From Mesorhizobium sp. NZP2298 (GTDB lineage Bacteria > Pseudomonadota > Alphaproteobacteria > Rhizobiales > Rhizobiaceae): 64,000 nt of DNA. Shown piece after piece: positions 52,162 to 63,949 of the stretch (its first letter is position 1; every line of letters starts with the position of its first letter). The translations under genes and the position numbers were made by a program. Below the pieces are notes generated by a model. That model made no database searches and was not told the DNA's origin. It saw nothing but the letters and a program-made list of their open reading frames with translations. The stretch spans positions 2,492,001 to 2,556,000 of the forward strand of contig NZ_CP033365.1 of the NCBI RefSeq assembly GCF_013170825.1, given 5' to 3'.

Positions 52162-53154
52162 GTGCGACTCACGATTAGAAACGCATGGGACTTGGTGCGC
52201 GAAAGCGTGGTCGGCTTTGTCAACGACAATGCCCTTAGTCATGGCGCGGCGATGGCCTTTTATGCCGCCACGTCGCTGGCCCCGGTTCTGATAATTGTCG
52301 TTGCGATAGCTGGCATCGCATTTGGTCATGACGCAGCGCGGTTGGCTTTGTCTGCTCAGATATCGGGGCTGATGGGTTCAGAAAGCGCGGCGCTGCTTCA
52401 GACAGCGCTCGAAGGAGCATCCAGCAAATCATCGGGGACGCTGGCGGCCATCGTTGGCGTGGCCACCTTGCTCGTCACCGCCTCCGCGGTCTTTGGCGAG
52501 ATGCAGCAGGCCCTGAATGCAATATGGAAAGTTGAAACGAAAGGGAGCTCGCTGTCGCGTCTCTTGCGCGCGCGTGCGGCAAGTCTCGGCCTGGTCGCCG
52601 CACTCGGCTTCATGTTGCTGGTATCCCTGGTGGCGAGCGCCGCGATCTCGGCTCTGGGCAACACGATCAGCGCTCAATTGCCGTTCGGCGAATTTGTTCT
52701 GAGCGCGATCAACACCCTGATATCCTTTTCCCTGATCTCCGTGATGTTTGCCGCTATCTACAAAGTCTTGCCGGATCGTGCCTTGGAGTGGCGGGATGTC
52801 GGGATCGGTGCTGTCGTGACCGCCGCACTGTTCACATTGGGCAAGTCGCTTATCGGCTGGTATATCGGCACAAGTGCGATCGCATCGTCATATGGCGCGG
52901 CCGGAGGGCTGCTCGTCATACTGCTCTGGGTCTACTATTCATCAGAAATCTTTCTGTTCGGCGCAGAGTTGACCCGTGCCTATTCCGTTCGACATGGCAG
53001 CAGGTCCGACCTGAACGGGCTGGTTCAAAATGCGTCCACTCAAACTGTTTCAATTCGCCAAAAGGCCAGATCTTCGGGCGCCGTTGCGTTGTTGGCGGTG
53101 GCGTGCGTGAGCGCAGTGATGACAGCCTTTCTGCTGGGGCCTCGTCGCCCATAG
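52162..53154 (+). CDS. YihY/BrkB family inner-membrane protein
   Basis: The 330-aa product has about six membrane helices and the family features: FVNDNALSHGAAMAFYAATSLAPVLIIVVA at the N-terminus, the VFGEMQQALNAIWKVE loop (about residue 110) and the SYGAAGGLLVILLWVYYSSEIFLFGAELTRAY segment (about 235). The family's biochemical role is not established. An extra C-terminal hydrophobic segment (SSGAVALLAVACVSAVMTAFLLG) is present. The start is a GTG. A GGAAC..CATT promoter upstream suggests stress control. Confidence 0.88.
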   Translation: MRLTIRNAWDLVRESVVGFVNDNALSHGAAMAFYAATSLAPVLIIVVAIAGIAFGHDAARLALSAQISGLMGSESAALLQTALEGASSKSSGTLAAIVGVATLLVTASAVFGEMQQALNAIWKVETKGSSLSRLLRARAASLGLVAALGFMLLVSLVASAAISALGNTISAQLPFGEFVLSAINTLISFSLISVMFAAIYKVLPDRALEWRDVGIGAVVTAALFTLGKSLIGWYIGTSAIASSYGAAGGLLVILLWVYYSSEIFLFGAELTRAYSVRHGSRSDLNGLVQNASTQTVSIRQKARSSGAVALLAVACVSAVMTAFLLGPRRP

Positions 53155-53262
53155 CGTCCAGATGGACAGACCATGCGTGGTGATGGTGCGCAGCTCCCGC
53201 ATGCCGCATTGCCGCGCCGATGATTGTCGGCGGATGAATGTCTGGCGCCCGAGAAATTCCCG

Positions 53263-53287
53263 AGAACCAAAGGAGAGATCGCACGTT
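53263..53287 (+). promoter_or_regulatory. candidate EcfG promoter before the PNPOx-like stress gene
   Basis: AGAAC (53263-53267), 16 bp, then CGTT (53284-53287) matches the EcfG/RpoE2 consensus with one mismatch, 33 bp before the ATG. Confidence 0.45.
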
Positions 53288-53319
53288 GCCCTAGCCAACC
53301 CCTTTGACAGGAGCACACC

Positions 53320-53742
53320 ATGCCCGACCGAAACCTTGCCGAAATTGCCGAGAAGATGCGCGACATCGATGTCGCCATGCTGTCCACCCATTCCGAAGGC
53401 GGCGCCATCGCCGGCCGGCCGATGAGCAATAACCAGGACGTCGATTATGACGGCTCGTCCTACTACTTCACCTGGGAGAAGTCTGAGGTAGTGGCCGAGA
53501 TCGAGCGCGACGCCAACGTCTCGCTGGCCTTCAAGGGCGACGATGGTTTCTGGGTTGCCGTCGAGGGCAAGGCCGAGATCATCCGCGACAAGGCCGCCTT
53601 CGAGGAACACTGGAACGAGGACATCGACGAGTGGTTCGAGCAGGGCACCGACACGCCCGGGCTGGCCATGATCAAGGTCGAGGCCACGCGCGCCCATTAC
53701 TGGGACGGCGAGGACGAAGGTGAGGTGACACTGCAGGCGTGA
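53320..53742 (+). CDS. pyridoxamine 5'-phosphate oxidase-like general stress protein
   Basis: The 140-aa product is one split-barrel flavin-binding domain with IDVAMLSTHSEGGAIAGRPM, YYFTWEKSEVVAEIERDANVSLAF and FWVAVEGKAEIIRDK, a pattern found in the general stress protein 26 group. It probably binds FMN, F420 or a similar cofactor; the substrate is unknown. The predicted EcfG promoter supports a stress role. Confidence 0.87.
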   Translation: MPDRNLAEIAEKMRDIDVAMLSTHSEGGAIAGRPMSNNQDVDYDGSSYYFTWEKSEVVAEIERDANVSLAFKGDDGFWVAVEGKAEIIRDKAAFEEHWNEDIDEWFEQGTDTPGLAMIKVEATRAHYWDGEDEGEVTLQA

Positions 53743-53754
53743 GGCCGCCGCTTA

Positions 53755-53778
53755 CCCTTCTCCCGCACGGGAGAAGGG
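53755..53778. repeat. CCCTTCTCCC palindrome, second copy
   Basis: CCCTTCTCCC and GGGAGAAGGG are perfect 10-bp arms around GCAC. It lies 13 bp after the stress gene stop and may serve as its terminator. Confidence 0.65.
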
Positions 53779-53846
53779 ACGCTGCGGGGGCAACCTCACC
53801 GCTTCTGCCGCGTTGGGCCTTCGAGGGCACCGACATGGAGAGTATC

Positions 53847-54398
53847 ATGAGACCGCATCTTGCCATCGCCATGCTGGCCCTTGTGGCCGGCGCGCCTTCG
53901 GCCTTCGCCCAGCAGGCGGCGCCGTCCACCGGCGTGCCGCCCGTGTCGGAGAACAAGGTCGACACCGACACCTTCACCAGGACATTGGTCAGCGCCAACC
54001 GCTTCGAGATCGAGAGCAGCAAGCTGGCCTTGAAGAAGGGCGTTGCGGCCGATGTGAAGGTTTTCGCCGCGCTGATGGTCAAGGACCACACCAAGGCCGG
54101 CCAGGATTTCAAGGCCGCGCTGGAAACGAGCCAGACCACGGCTTCCGTAACGCCCGAAGGTCCGCCGCTGCTGCCGAACGACCAGGCGATGCTCGACCAG
54201 CTCGAGGCGCTGGACGGTGACGCCTTCCAGGCCAAATACATCACCTTGCAGACACAGGCGCACAAGCAGGCGGTAGCGATGTTCTCCACCTACGCCCAGT
54301 CCGGCGACGACCCGGCGCTGAAGGAGTTTGCCAAGAAGACGCTGGCGACGCTGAAGATGCATGAGATGCATGTCAGGGATTTGGCGGCGGTGCATTAG
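53847..54398 (+). CDS. DUF4142 family secreted protein
   Basis: The 183-aa product has a signal peptide (LAIAMLALVAGAPSAFA). A ferritin-like helical DUF4142 domain follows with TRTLVSANRFEIESSKLALKKG, FAALMVKDHTKAGQDF and TLATLKMHEMHVRDL. Its function is unknown, though DUF4142 genes often accompany stress responses. GGAGAG lies just before the ATG at 53847; an ATG four codons earlier is possible. Confidence 0.87.
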   Translation: MRPHLAIAMLALVAGAPSAFAQQAAPSTGVPPVSENKVDTDTFTRTLVSANRFEIESSKLALKKGVAADVKVFAALMVKDHTKAGQDFKAALETSQTTASVTPEGPPLLPNDQAMLDQLEALDGDAFQAKYITLQTQAHKQAVAMFSTYAQSGDDPALKEFAKKTLATLKMHEMHVRDLAAVH

Positions 54399-54446
54399 GG
54401 GATCGCGGGTTGACCGTGTGCCGAGACTGGCTGAGCCATCCCTCGC

Positions 54447-54609
54447 TTCGTCATCCACGGGCGGCGCAGACCCGAGGATCCATGCCGGGACTCCTGTGCG
54501 TTGCAGCGGTGCAGAATTCTGCGCCGCTGTGCCTCTCGTGGATGTCGCGGCATGGATCCCAGGGTCTCCGCGACGCCGCTCCGCGGCTGCTACGCCCTAG
54601 GATGACGAA
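54447..54609. repeat. long palindromic intergenic repeat (CGTCATCC...GGATGACG type)
   Basis: The outer ends TCGTCATCC and GGATGACGA are reverse complements. Inside, AGACCCGAGGATCCATGCCG faces CGGCATGGATCCCAGGGTCT. It fills most of the 333-bp gap between the DUF4142 and cupin genes; no gene is seen there. Confidence 0.7.
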
Positions 54610-54731
54610 GCTGGGGGCGCTTCGGCCAATCTCCGACGGCTGCAATAGCCTGGCAACCCGCTGCCGCAAAGTGGCTCTGTGCCGGCGCCCGCAGTGCCAT
54701 AGACTTCCCCCACTAATCCACGGGAGCACCC

Positions 54732-55196
54732 ATGCCCAAGATCGACCTCGCATCCGTCCCCGTCCGCCAAGGTTCCGGTTACCCCGCGCCCTTCGATGCC
54801 GCTTGCGCCACCCGTACCCGCCGGCGCCTCGGCGATGCCGGCGGCCTCAGCGATTTCGGCGTCAATTTGATGACACTCCCGCCCGGGGGCTGGTCGAGCC
54901 AGCGCCACTGGCACAGCCATGAGGATGAACTCGTCTATGTGCTGGAAGGCGAGTTGACGCTGGTTGAGGATGGCGGCGAGACGCTGCTCAAGGCGGGCGA
55001 CAGTGCTGCCTTCGCCAAGAACAGCGGCAACGGCCATCACATGATCAACCGGTCGTCGGTTACAGCCCGCTACCTCGAGGTCGGCTCGCGCAACCCGGAC
55101 GATGTCATCACGTGCTCCGACATCGACATGATGAGCCCGAGTTCGGATGGGCGGTTTTTGCACAAGGACGGCACGCCGTATCCGGGGCAGGGGTGA
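54732..55196 (+). CDS. cupin domain protein
   Basis: The 154-aa product is a single cupin with both motifs: SQRHWHSHEDELVYVLEGE (about residue 56) carrying the three His and the Glu, and KAGDSAAFAKNSGNGHHMINRS (about 86). The substrate is unknown. It lies 78 bp before the first RidA gene on the same strand and may be cotranscribed with the RidA pair. Confidence 0.85.
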   Translation: MPKIDLASVPVRQGSGYPAPFDAACATRTRRRLGDAGGLSDFGVNLMTLPPGGWSSQRHWHSHEDELVYVLEGELTLVEDGGETLLKAGDSAAFAKNSGNGHHMINRSSVTARYLEVGSRNPDDVITCSDIDMMSPSSDGRFLHKDGTPYPGQG

Positions 55197-55273
55197 GCGC
55201 TGGACCATGCATCGGCGCTGGCGTTCGGCCGGTGGCCGGATAAGCTGCCCCGCAAACCCCTGGGGAGAATGCC

Positions 55274-55666
55274 ATGAAGAAGGAAGTTGTCGAAGTGCCG
55301 GTGCTGTCGGCGGCCGTGCGGGCGCTCGGCGTGCCGCTCTCGCTGGTGACCAGGGGCGCGGGGCTGGTCTTCGTGTCTGGCACGCCGCCGCTCGATATCT
55401 CGACCGGCAGGCTGGTCAAGGGCGACATCGAGGTGCAGACCGAGGCCTCGCTCCAGGCGCTGAAACATTGCCTGGAAGCGGCGGGTACCTCGCTGGAAAA
55501 CGTGGTGATGGTGCGCGTCTATGCCGTCAATTCCGGCTTCTACAACGCCATCAACCGGGTCTATGCCAGGCATTTTCCCGAAAACCCGCCGTCGCGGACC
55601 TTCGTGCCGGTGGCGTCATGGCCGATGGAGTTCGACATCGAGATCGAGTGCGTGGCGGTGGCGTGA
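55274..55666 (+). CDS. RidA/YjgF family protein, copy 1
   Basis: The 130-aa product is one RidA domain: GLVFVSGTPPLDISTG, EVQTEASLQALKHCLEAAGTSLENVVMVRVY and PSRTFVPVASWP with the active-site Arg. RidA enzymes hydrolyse reactive imines and enamines made by PLP enzymes. It is about 80% identical over most of its length to the gene just downstream. The upstream 70 bp are duplicated too, so this is a recent tandem duplication. Confidence 0.9.
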   Translation: MKKEVVEVPVLSAAVRALGVPLSLVTRGAGLVFVSGTPPLDISTGRLVKGDIEVQTEASLQALKHCLEAAGTSLENVVMVRVYAVNSGFYNAINRVYARHFPENPPSRTFVPVASWPMEFDIEIECVAVA

Positions 55667-55739
55667 ACCCTGGACCATGCCTCGGCGCTGGCGTTTGGCC
55701 GGTAGCGCTATAAGCTCCCCCGCAAACGGAGAGATTGCC

Positions 55740-56132
55740 ATGAAGAAGGAAGTCATCGAAGTGCCGGTCATGTCGGACAAGGTGCGGGCCCTCGGCCTGC
55801 CCTGTTCGACGGCGGTGAAGGCCAACGGCTTCGTGTTCATCTCGGCGACGCCGCCGGTGGACATGGTGACCGGCGAGATGGTGCGCGGCGACATCGAGGT
55901 GCAGACCGAGGCGTCGCTGAAGGCGCTGAAACATTGCCTGGAGGCGGCCGGCACCTCGCTGGAAAACGTGGTGATGGTGCGCATCTACGCCGTCAATTCC
56001 GGCTTCTACAACGCCATCAACCGGGTTTACGCGAAGTATTTCAACGTCAACCCGCCGGCGCGGAGTTTTGTGCCGGTGGCGTCTTGGCCGATGGAGTTTG
56101 ATATCGAGATTGAGTGTGTGGCGGTGGCTTGA
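55740..56132 (+). CDS. RidA/YjgF family protein, copy 2
   Basis: The 130-aa product parallels copy 1: GFVFISATPPVDMVTG, the same central EVQTEASLKALKHCLEAAG and PARSFVPVASWP with the active-site Arg. Differences cluster near the N-terminus (VMSDKVRALGLPCSTAVKAN), which could change substrate preference. The leader has GGAGAG before the ATG. It is the last gene before the lower-GC island. Confidence 0.9.
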   Translation: MKKEVIEVPVMSDKVRALGLPCSTAVKANGFVFISATPPVDMVTGEMVRGDIEVQTEASLKALKHCLEAAGTSLENVVMVRIYAVNSGFYNAINRVYAKYFNVNPPARSFVPVASWPMEFDIEIECVAVA

Positions 56133-56216
56133 GAACCGCAAGTCCCCTCCTATTTTCTCGGAGAACTGTGTGCCCTTGTCGCCATTGGATGCACTTCGCC
56201 ATAGGCGTCCGACCAA

Positions 56217-57983
56217 TCAAGCGGCAGGCGCAGCCTCTTCCGGGGCGTCTGTCGCCTTTGGAATGACAGCGAGCTCTGCATCTGGCAGCCGTCCAAACTT
56301 TTTCTGCCATTGTATTAACTGCCAAGTGTGGGCTCTGGCACTGTCCAGTGGGCTTCGTGCTGCTATAATTTGGAGCGCATCGGCTGCACGGGACATGATT
56401 TCTATAGCGATATTGGTCGGGTTTGAGACATTGAGATAGTCCGTGAGGCCTTCGCGTATTTTCCTAAGCTCTTCGTTGCGATGGCTCGTGAGCACCCGCA
56501 CGTATTCCTCTACCGGTAGTTTTGCCAATTGCGCCGCAATATCCGAACCGAATCCGGCCTCTTTCAAACCCAAGAAAAGCGCATCATTGGAGAGATCAGG
56601 CTTCACGCCCTCTCTAGCTTTCATTACCCTTGCAAGAATGTCCTTAGGCAGTTCCATGCCAAAGCGGAAAAGGCGCTCAACGTCAAAAGCGCTCACATCG
56701 CCATCGTGCGCCATTTCATAAAGGTCAAAAACCTTTTTCGCCTCTTCCTGGTGCCCAATCCTGCCAAACAAGTCGATGAGCTGCGATGTTGTGCCTAGGG
56801 AATAAAACTGCGCGTTGGCCTCAAAGCACTCCATAAGCTCAGCGACTAATTCCTCTCCATTGTCATCGAACGAGTTGCGATATGAATCCCATGCCTTTTC
56901 CAGCTTGGCATTCGCCTCGGCGGACTGCTCGATTTTGTTGAGTTCGGTCGCATAAACAGCCACCACGTCCGGATCGAAATACCCATTGATAATACCGTCC
57001 ATTAGGACAAGGTCGAAATCGTCAGTATGGGTGAAGCCATATTGCCTTAGTTTCGGCTCCCATTTTTCCCGCAGCTTGGCAACCTCTTCGTTCGGGGGCT
57101 GCGTTGCGAAGGAATACTCTCCAATCGCCTTTAAAAAATTCAGGGTCGGTGCCATCTCAGGCTGGTAGTTACACCATCCAAATAGCACCAGTGATTTCGT
57201 TACCGCCCTCAACACGCCAGGCTTATAGTCTTCGAGCATCGGAGCTATATCGCTTACGATGCTATAAATCTTCTGAATGACGCGGATATTGTCGATTCCG
57301 AGCAGGATGGTTTGCTCGCGAACTTCGTCTGTTGGAATTGGAGCAGCTTTCAGGTTATCGAGAGCAGTCGCAGCAGATTCACTTGCGGAGGGTATGAAGC
57401 GCAGGTTGAGGTCGACGACCTTTTCAAGGAATCCCTCGAACTGTGGGCGATCATCCAGTCGCTCGTCATTCAAAAGAAGGGCTACTTTGCAATGACGCTC
57501 CTCCGTCAACTGCGAAATTAGCCCAAGAACGTCCCCGCTCCGCAAGTGCTCTCCCTTGCGTTCAAGGTCGTCTATGCAAATGAGGCGATTGCGAATAAGC
57601 AGTGTCATTAGCGATGCAGCGGCACCATAGTAGCCATCGCCTAAGAAACCGCCGAACCGGCCAGCTAACTTCTTTACAAGCGTCACACCGTCTTCGTAGG
57701 CAGCGGTAAGGTTGGTCGCATCGAAAGGCTGGCCTATCCGTTCTCGCTTGATCGTCTGGGTCGCAATGTGGCGCTGCACTTCCTCGATGCTGTTCAGCCC
57801 AAAGAGAGACACATAGGCATATTTTTCTAAACCTATACCGCCCTTGACCTTTGCAGCTTTCTCCAGCTCATCGTTCCAAGTGTAGGTCTTGCCCGTGCCC
57901 CAATTGCCTCGGATGCAGAGCACTCCTGGGTCGTCTGTTTTCAGGAATTCTGCAACCTTCTGGCGCACCAGTTTCGTTGACAT
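56217..57983 (-). CDS. KAP-like P-loop NTPase of unknown function
   Basis: The 588-aa product begins directly with a P-loop domain: Walker A GNWGTGKT at residues 26-33, Walker B LICIDDLE at 134-141 and a sensor-like Asn in VALLLND at about 172. The LERK after the acidic pair fits KAP/STAND-like ATPases. The remaining about 400 residues are helical (for example TSQLIDLFGRIGHQEEAKKVFDLYEM) with no named domain and no clear membrane span. GC and codon use are lower than in the flanks, and the gene is divergent from a DUF4238 gene, so it looks horizontally acquired. A defence or stress NTPase is possible but unproven. Confidence 0.8.
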   Translation of the reverse strand: MSTKLVRQKVAEFLKTDDPGVLCIRGNWGTGKTYTWNDELEKAAKVKGGIGLEKYAYVSLFGLNSIEEVQRHIATQTIKRERIGQPFDATNLTAAYEDGVTLVKKLAGRFGGFLGDGYYGAAASLMTLLIRNRLICIDDLERKGEHLRSGDVLGLISQLTEERHCKVALLLNDERLDDRPQFEGFLEKVVDLNLRFIPSASESAATALDNLKAAPIPTDEVREQTILLGIDNIRVIQKIYSIVSDIAPMLEDYKPGVLRAVTKSLVLFGWCNYQPEMAPTLNFLKAIGEYSFATQPPNEEVAKLREKWEPKLRQYGFTHTDDFDLVLMDGIINGYFDPDVVAVYATELNKIEQSAEANAKLEKAWDSYRNSFDDNGEELVAELMECFEANAQFYSLGTTSQLIDLFGRIGHQEEAKKVFDLYEMAHDGDVSAFDVERLFRFGMELPKDILARVMKAREGVKPDLSNDALFLGLKEAGFGSDIAAQLAKLPVEEYVRVLTSHRNEELRKIREGLTDYLNVSNPTNIAIEIMSRAADALQIIAARSPLDSARAHTWQLIQWQKKFGRLPDAELAVIPKATDAPEEAAPAA

Positions 57984-58149
57984 GTGCCCACCCCAAGACT
58001 CAGAGCATCACCGTAACTTGAATCTTGGCTGTGTCACTTCCTCGTTTTAATTTAGCGCAGCTGTTGAAACATTATCGACGTCGCGGCAACGAGGGGACAT
58101 GTTACAGGTTGATCCGTTTTTGATTTATAGATTTCCAGAGTTGACGTGA

Positions 58150-59109
58150 ATGCGAGCGGGTCAACCGATCAAGCACCATTTCTTGCCGGTCTTCTACTTG
58201 AAACGCTGGGCTCAAACTGATGGTCGGCTGATCGAATTCAGTAAGCCTTTCGGCAATCAGGTGAAGCCTAAGCGAGTTCACCCAGAGGGCACGGGTTACA
58301 TATCGAGGCTTTACGCCATTCAAGGTCTGCCTGACGAAGTCGCGCATGAGATGGAGCGCGAGTTTCTCTCCCCAATCGATAGCAAGGCTGCTGATGCGCT
58401 TCAGACCATGCTTAACGGTGGAGAATTCTCGGTTGCACAACGCCTCGCTTGGTCGGGTTTTCTTGCCACGCTTTTGTCGCGAATGCCCTCGGATATTAGA
58501 ATGCTGCGCGAAAACATCACAGAGCTATCTTCGACGATCGCCCCAGGTTTTGAGAATATCTTTCAGGCACTAAAGCGCGAAAATGAGGCTCGAACTTTCG
58601 AGCAAATGACTGACGAATTCCTAGCGAAAGCTGCGCCTCGTGCCATTAGGCACGCAAAAAATTTGATGTCGAACGAAAGATTGATATCTGGATTGGCAGC
58701 GATGGAGTGGTCAGTGTTGACAGTGGATAGAGCTGTCCACGAGCTCCTGACGTCGGATCGACCGGTAATCTATACCAACGTACTCGGGAGTGCAGAATCA
58801 CACGTCATCGTGCCAATTGGGCCGCGAAAGCTATTCGTTGGGGTCAACGACCGAGCTCTTATTGAAAAGATTAAGCGTATTGGGGAAGACAAGCTGGTTA
58901 GCGCCACAAACGCTGCTGTTGTCGGTGCCGCCGACAAGTTGGTCTACGGCAGGTCCGATAGCCAAATCCGTTTCGTCCAAAATCGTATGGGCGAGGCTCA
59001 AGTTCCTTCACTCATCGAACGGATGAGGGTTTTGCAAAGGTCTCGTTACGATGACGTCTTAAGACTTTTACGTGAATTGCCAATTCCAGTTCAAAATGAG
59101 CCTGAGTAG
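58150..59109 (+). CDS. DUF4238 domain protein
   Basis: The 319-aa product starts with the DUF4238 signature KHHFLPVFYLKRWA (residues 8-21). WSGFLATLLSRMPS, AMEWSVLTVDRAVHELLTSDRPVIY and SHVIVPIGPRKLFVGV follow, the latter two typical of the conserved core. DUF4238 has no established activity. Base composition is as low as in the divergent NTPase gene, and the two share a 166-bp AT-rich intergenic region. They probably arrived together. Confidence 0.82.
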   Translation: MRAGQPIKHHFLPVFYLKRWAQTDGRLIEFSKPFGNQVKPKRVHPEGTGYISRLYAIQGLPDEVAHEMEREFLSPIDSKAADALQTMLNGGEFSVAQRLAWSGFLATLLSRMPSDIRMLRENITELSSTIAPGFENIFQALKRENEARTFEQMTDEFLAKAAPRAIRHAKNLMSNERLISGLAAMEWSVLTVDRAVHELLTSDRPVIYTNVLGSAESHVIVPIGPRKLFVGVNDRALIEKIKRIGEDKLVSATNAAVVGAADKLVYGRSDSQIRFVQNRMGEAQVPSLIERMRVLQRSRYDDVLRLLRELPIPVQNEPE

Positions 59110-59110
59110 C

Positions 59111-59163
59111 CGCTGCCCCTCATCTGCCTGCCGGCACCTTCTCCCCGTTGAACGGGGAGAAGG
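59111..59163. repeat. rhizobial repeat with CCTTCTCCCCGTT hairpin at the island edge
   Basis: CCTTCTCCCCGTT (59137-59149) and AACGGGGAGAAGG (59151-59163) are a perfect 13-bp dyad. It is preceded by CTCATCTGCCTGCCGGCACC. It marks the junction between the lower-GC island and the carB gene. Confidence 0.65.
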
Positions 59164-59174
59164 GAGCTAGTCGC

Positions 59175-62678
<3,504 letters not shown>

Positions 62679-62819
62679 GGCGAAGTTCCGTTTGGCGGGC
62701 GGCTTGCACAAAAAACCGGGACGGGAAGACCCGGCCGGTTGTGCTCGCGATTCTGGTATCAGGCTAGGTGGGCCTTATAGGGAAGAGTTTTGGCGGATGT
62801 AACCCCGAAAATGCGAAGA

Positions 62820-62922
62820 AGGCAGTAGGGATTGGGCAATAGACAGCAGGGGAGCTTCAAGCGCCTCGAGCGTATGCCCCTACTGCCTATTCCCTACTGC
62901 CTACTGCCTAATCCCTAGTCTC
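62820..62922. repeat. palindromic and tandem CTACTGCC repeat region
   Basis: GGCAGTAGGGATTGGGCAATAG on one side (62820-62841) faces CTATTCCCTACTGCC on the other. CCTACTG then recurs in tandem (CCTACTGCCTATTCCCTACTG and onward). It lies between the SH3-domain gene stop and the carB start, overlapping the stop region. Confidence 0.6.
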
Positions 62923-63949
62923 CAAACGCCACCGTGTCCGTGATCTCGAAGCGTTCGGAGACGCCGATGCGGATCAGGTTCAGGCTGCCCTCGCGTGTGT
63001 AGCGGAATTCGCTGTGTCCGTTCGAGCCGGCCGGCAGGCGGGCGTCGAAGGAGATGACGCGGCTGCCGCCGTCGGGCCAGATCACGATGATGTCGGCCTT
63101 GTCGGCGCCCTTGTGCACGACGGTCGCCGCGCAGCGCTCCATCGGCTGGCCGAAATAGCGGGAGCAGGGGATCTCGAGGCCACCGCCAGAGGCAAGGGCG
63201 GCGGGCCGCGGCGGCAGTTCGGCAACGGTCTGCGTGTCGAGAGCGGGCGCGGCATCGGCGGATTCCGGCCGCGGCGTGGGAACGGGAGCGGATCCCGCCG
63301 CCGAGCCGCTGTCCGCCGTACCGGCATCGCCGTCGGGGGCCGGGATTATTTCCCCGGTCGACGGCGTTTCACTCGCCGCCAGGGCCAGGCCGTAGGCATC
63401 CTGCATGGCGATGGTGGCGGCGGATTTCACCTGAGCTTCGGGGGCCACGGGTTGGGCCACGCCGCCCAGCCTTGCCGTCAGGTCGGGCGGCGCCGTGACG
63501 CTGCTGGATACCTGGGCGGCGGTTGCTGTCGCCGCGGCTGGGTCGCCGGCGGCGGGCATGGCCGCATCGGGAGCGGCTGGCGGTGCATCCGCTGCCTGGT
63601 CGGGGCTGGGCACGGTTGCCGGGTTGACGGGAACGAGGTAGCGCGCGGGCGCCCAGCCGGTGGCTTTGGGATTGTCCGATACAACCTTGCACCATGGGTG
63701 CCCGTCAATGTCGTTGCAGCCAAGGTTCCTGACGCTTGCCCCGGCAGCCAGGCGGGTTTCGGTCTTGCCGATCGCCGATGGCTTGGCGCGGATATTGAGC
63801 AGGTCGTCGGGGGCGAGGCCGGTGACGATGGAGATGAACGGCGCCTCTTCGGCCTGGGCAGGCACGACAGCCGGCCACGCCGCCATCAGCAACGGAGCCG
63901 CAATCAGCGCATGCAAACTTTTTCGGAGCGTAACTGTGCGCCTCTTCAT
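62915..63949 (-). CDS. secreted protein with bacterial SH3 domain
   Basis: The 344-aa product has a signal peptide (about residues 1-33). An SH3b domain (about 38-108, with GLAPDDLLNIRAKPSAIGKTETRLAAG and GHPWCKVVSD) and a long Pro/Ala-rich linker (about 110-250) follow. A C-terminal conserved region contains IPCSRYFGQPMERCAATVVHKGADKADIIVIWPDGG. SH3b domains bind cell-wall peptides, so a periplasmic envelope role is likely. The start at 63949 gives a proper Lys/Arg-rich signal n-region. The stop lies within the CTACTGCC repeat. Confidence 0.85.
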   Translation of the reverse strand: MKRRTVTLRKSLHALIAAPLLMAAWPAVVPAQAEEAPFISIVTGLAPDDLLNIRAKPSAIGKTETRLAAGASVRNLGCNDIDGHPWCKVVSDNPKATGWAPARYLVPVNPATVPSPDQAADAPPAAPDAAMPAAGDPAAATATAAQVSSSVTAPPDLTARLGGVAQPVAPEAQVKSAATIAMQDAYGLALAASETPSTGEIIPAPDGDAGTADSGSAAGSAPVPTPRPESADAAPALDTQTVAELPPRPAALASGGGLEIPCSRYFGQPMERCAATVVHKGADKADIIVIWPDGGSRVISFDARLPAGSNGHSEFRYTREGSLNLIRIGVSERFEITDTVAFGD

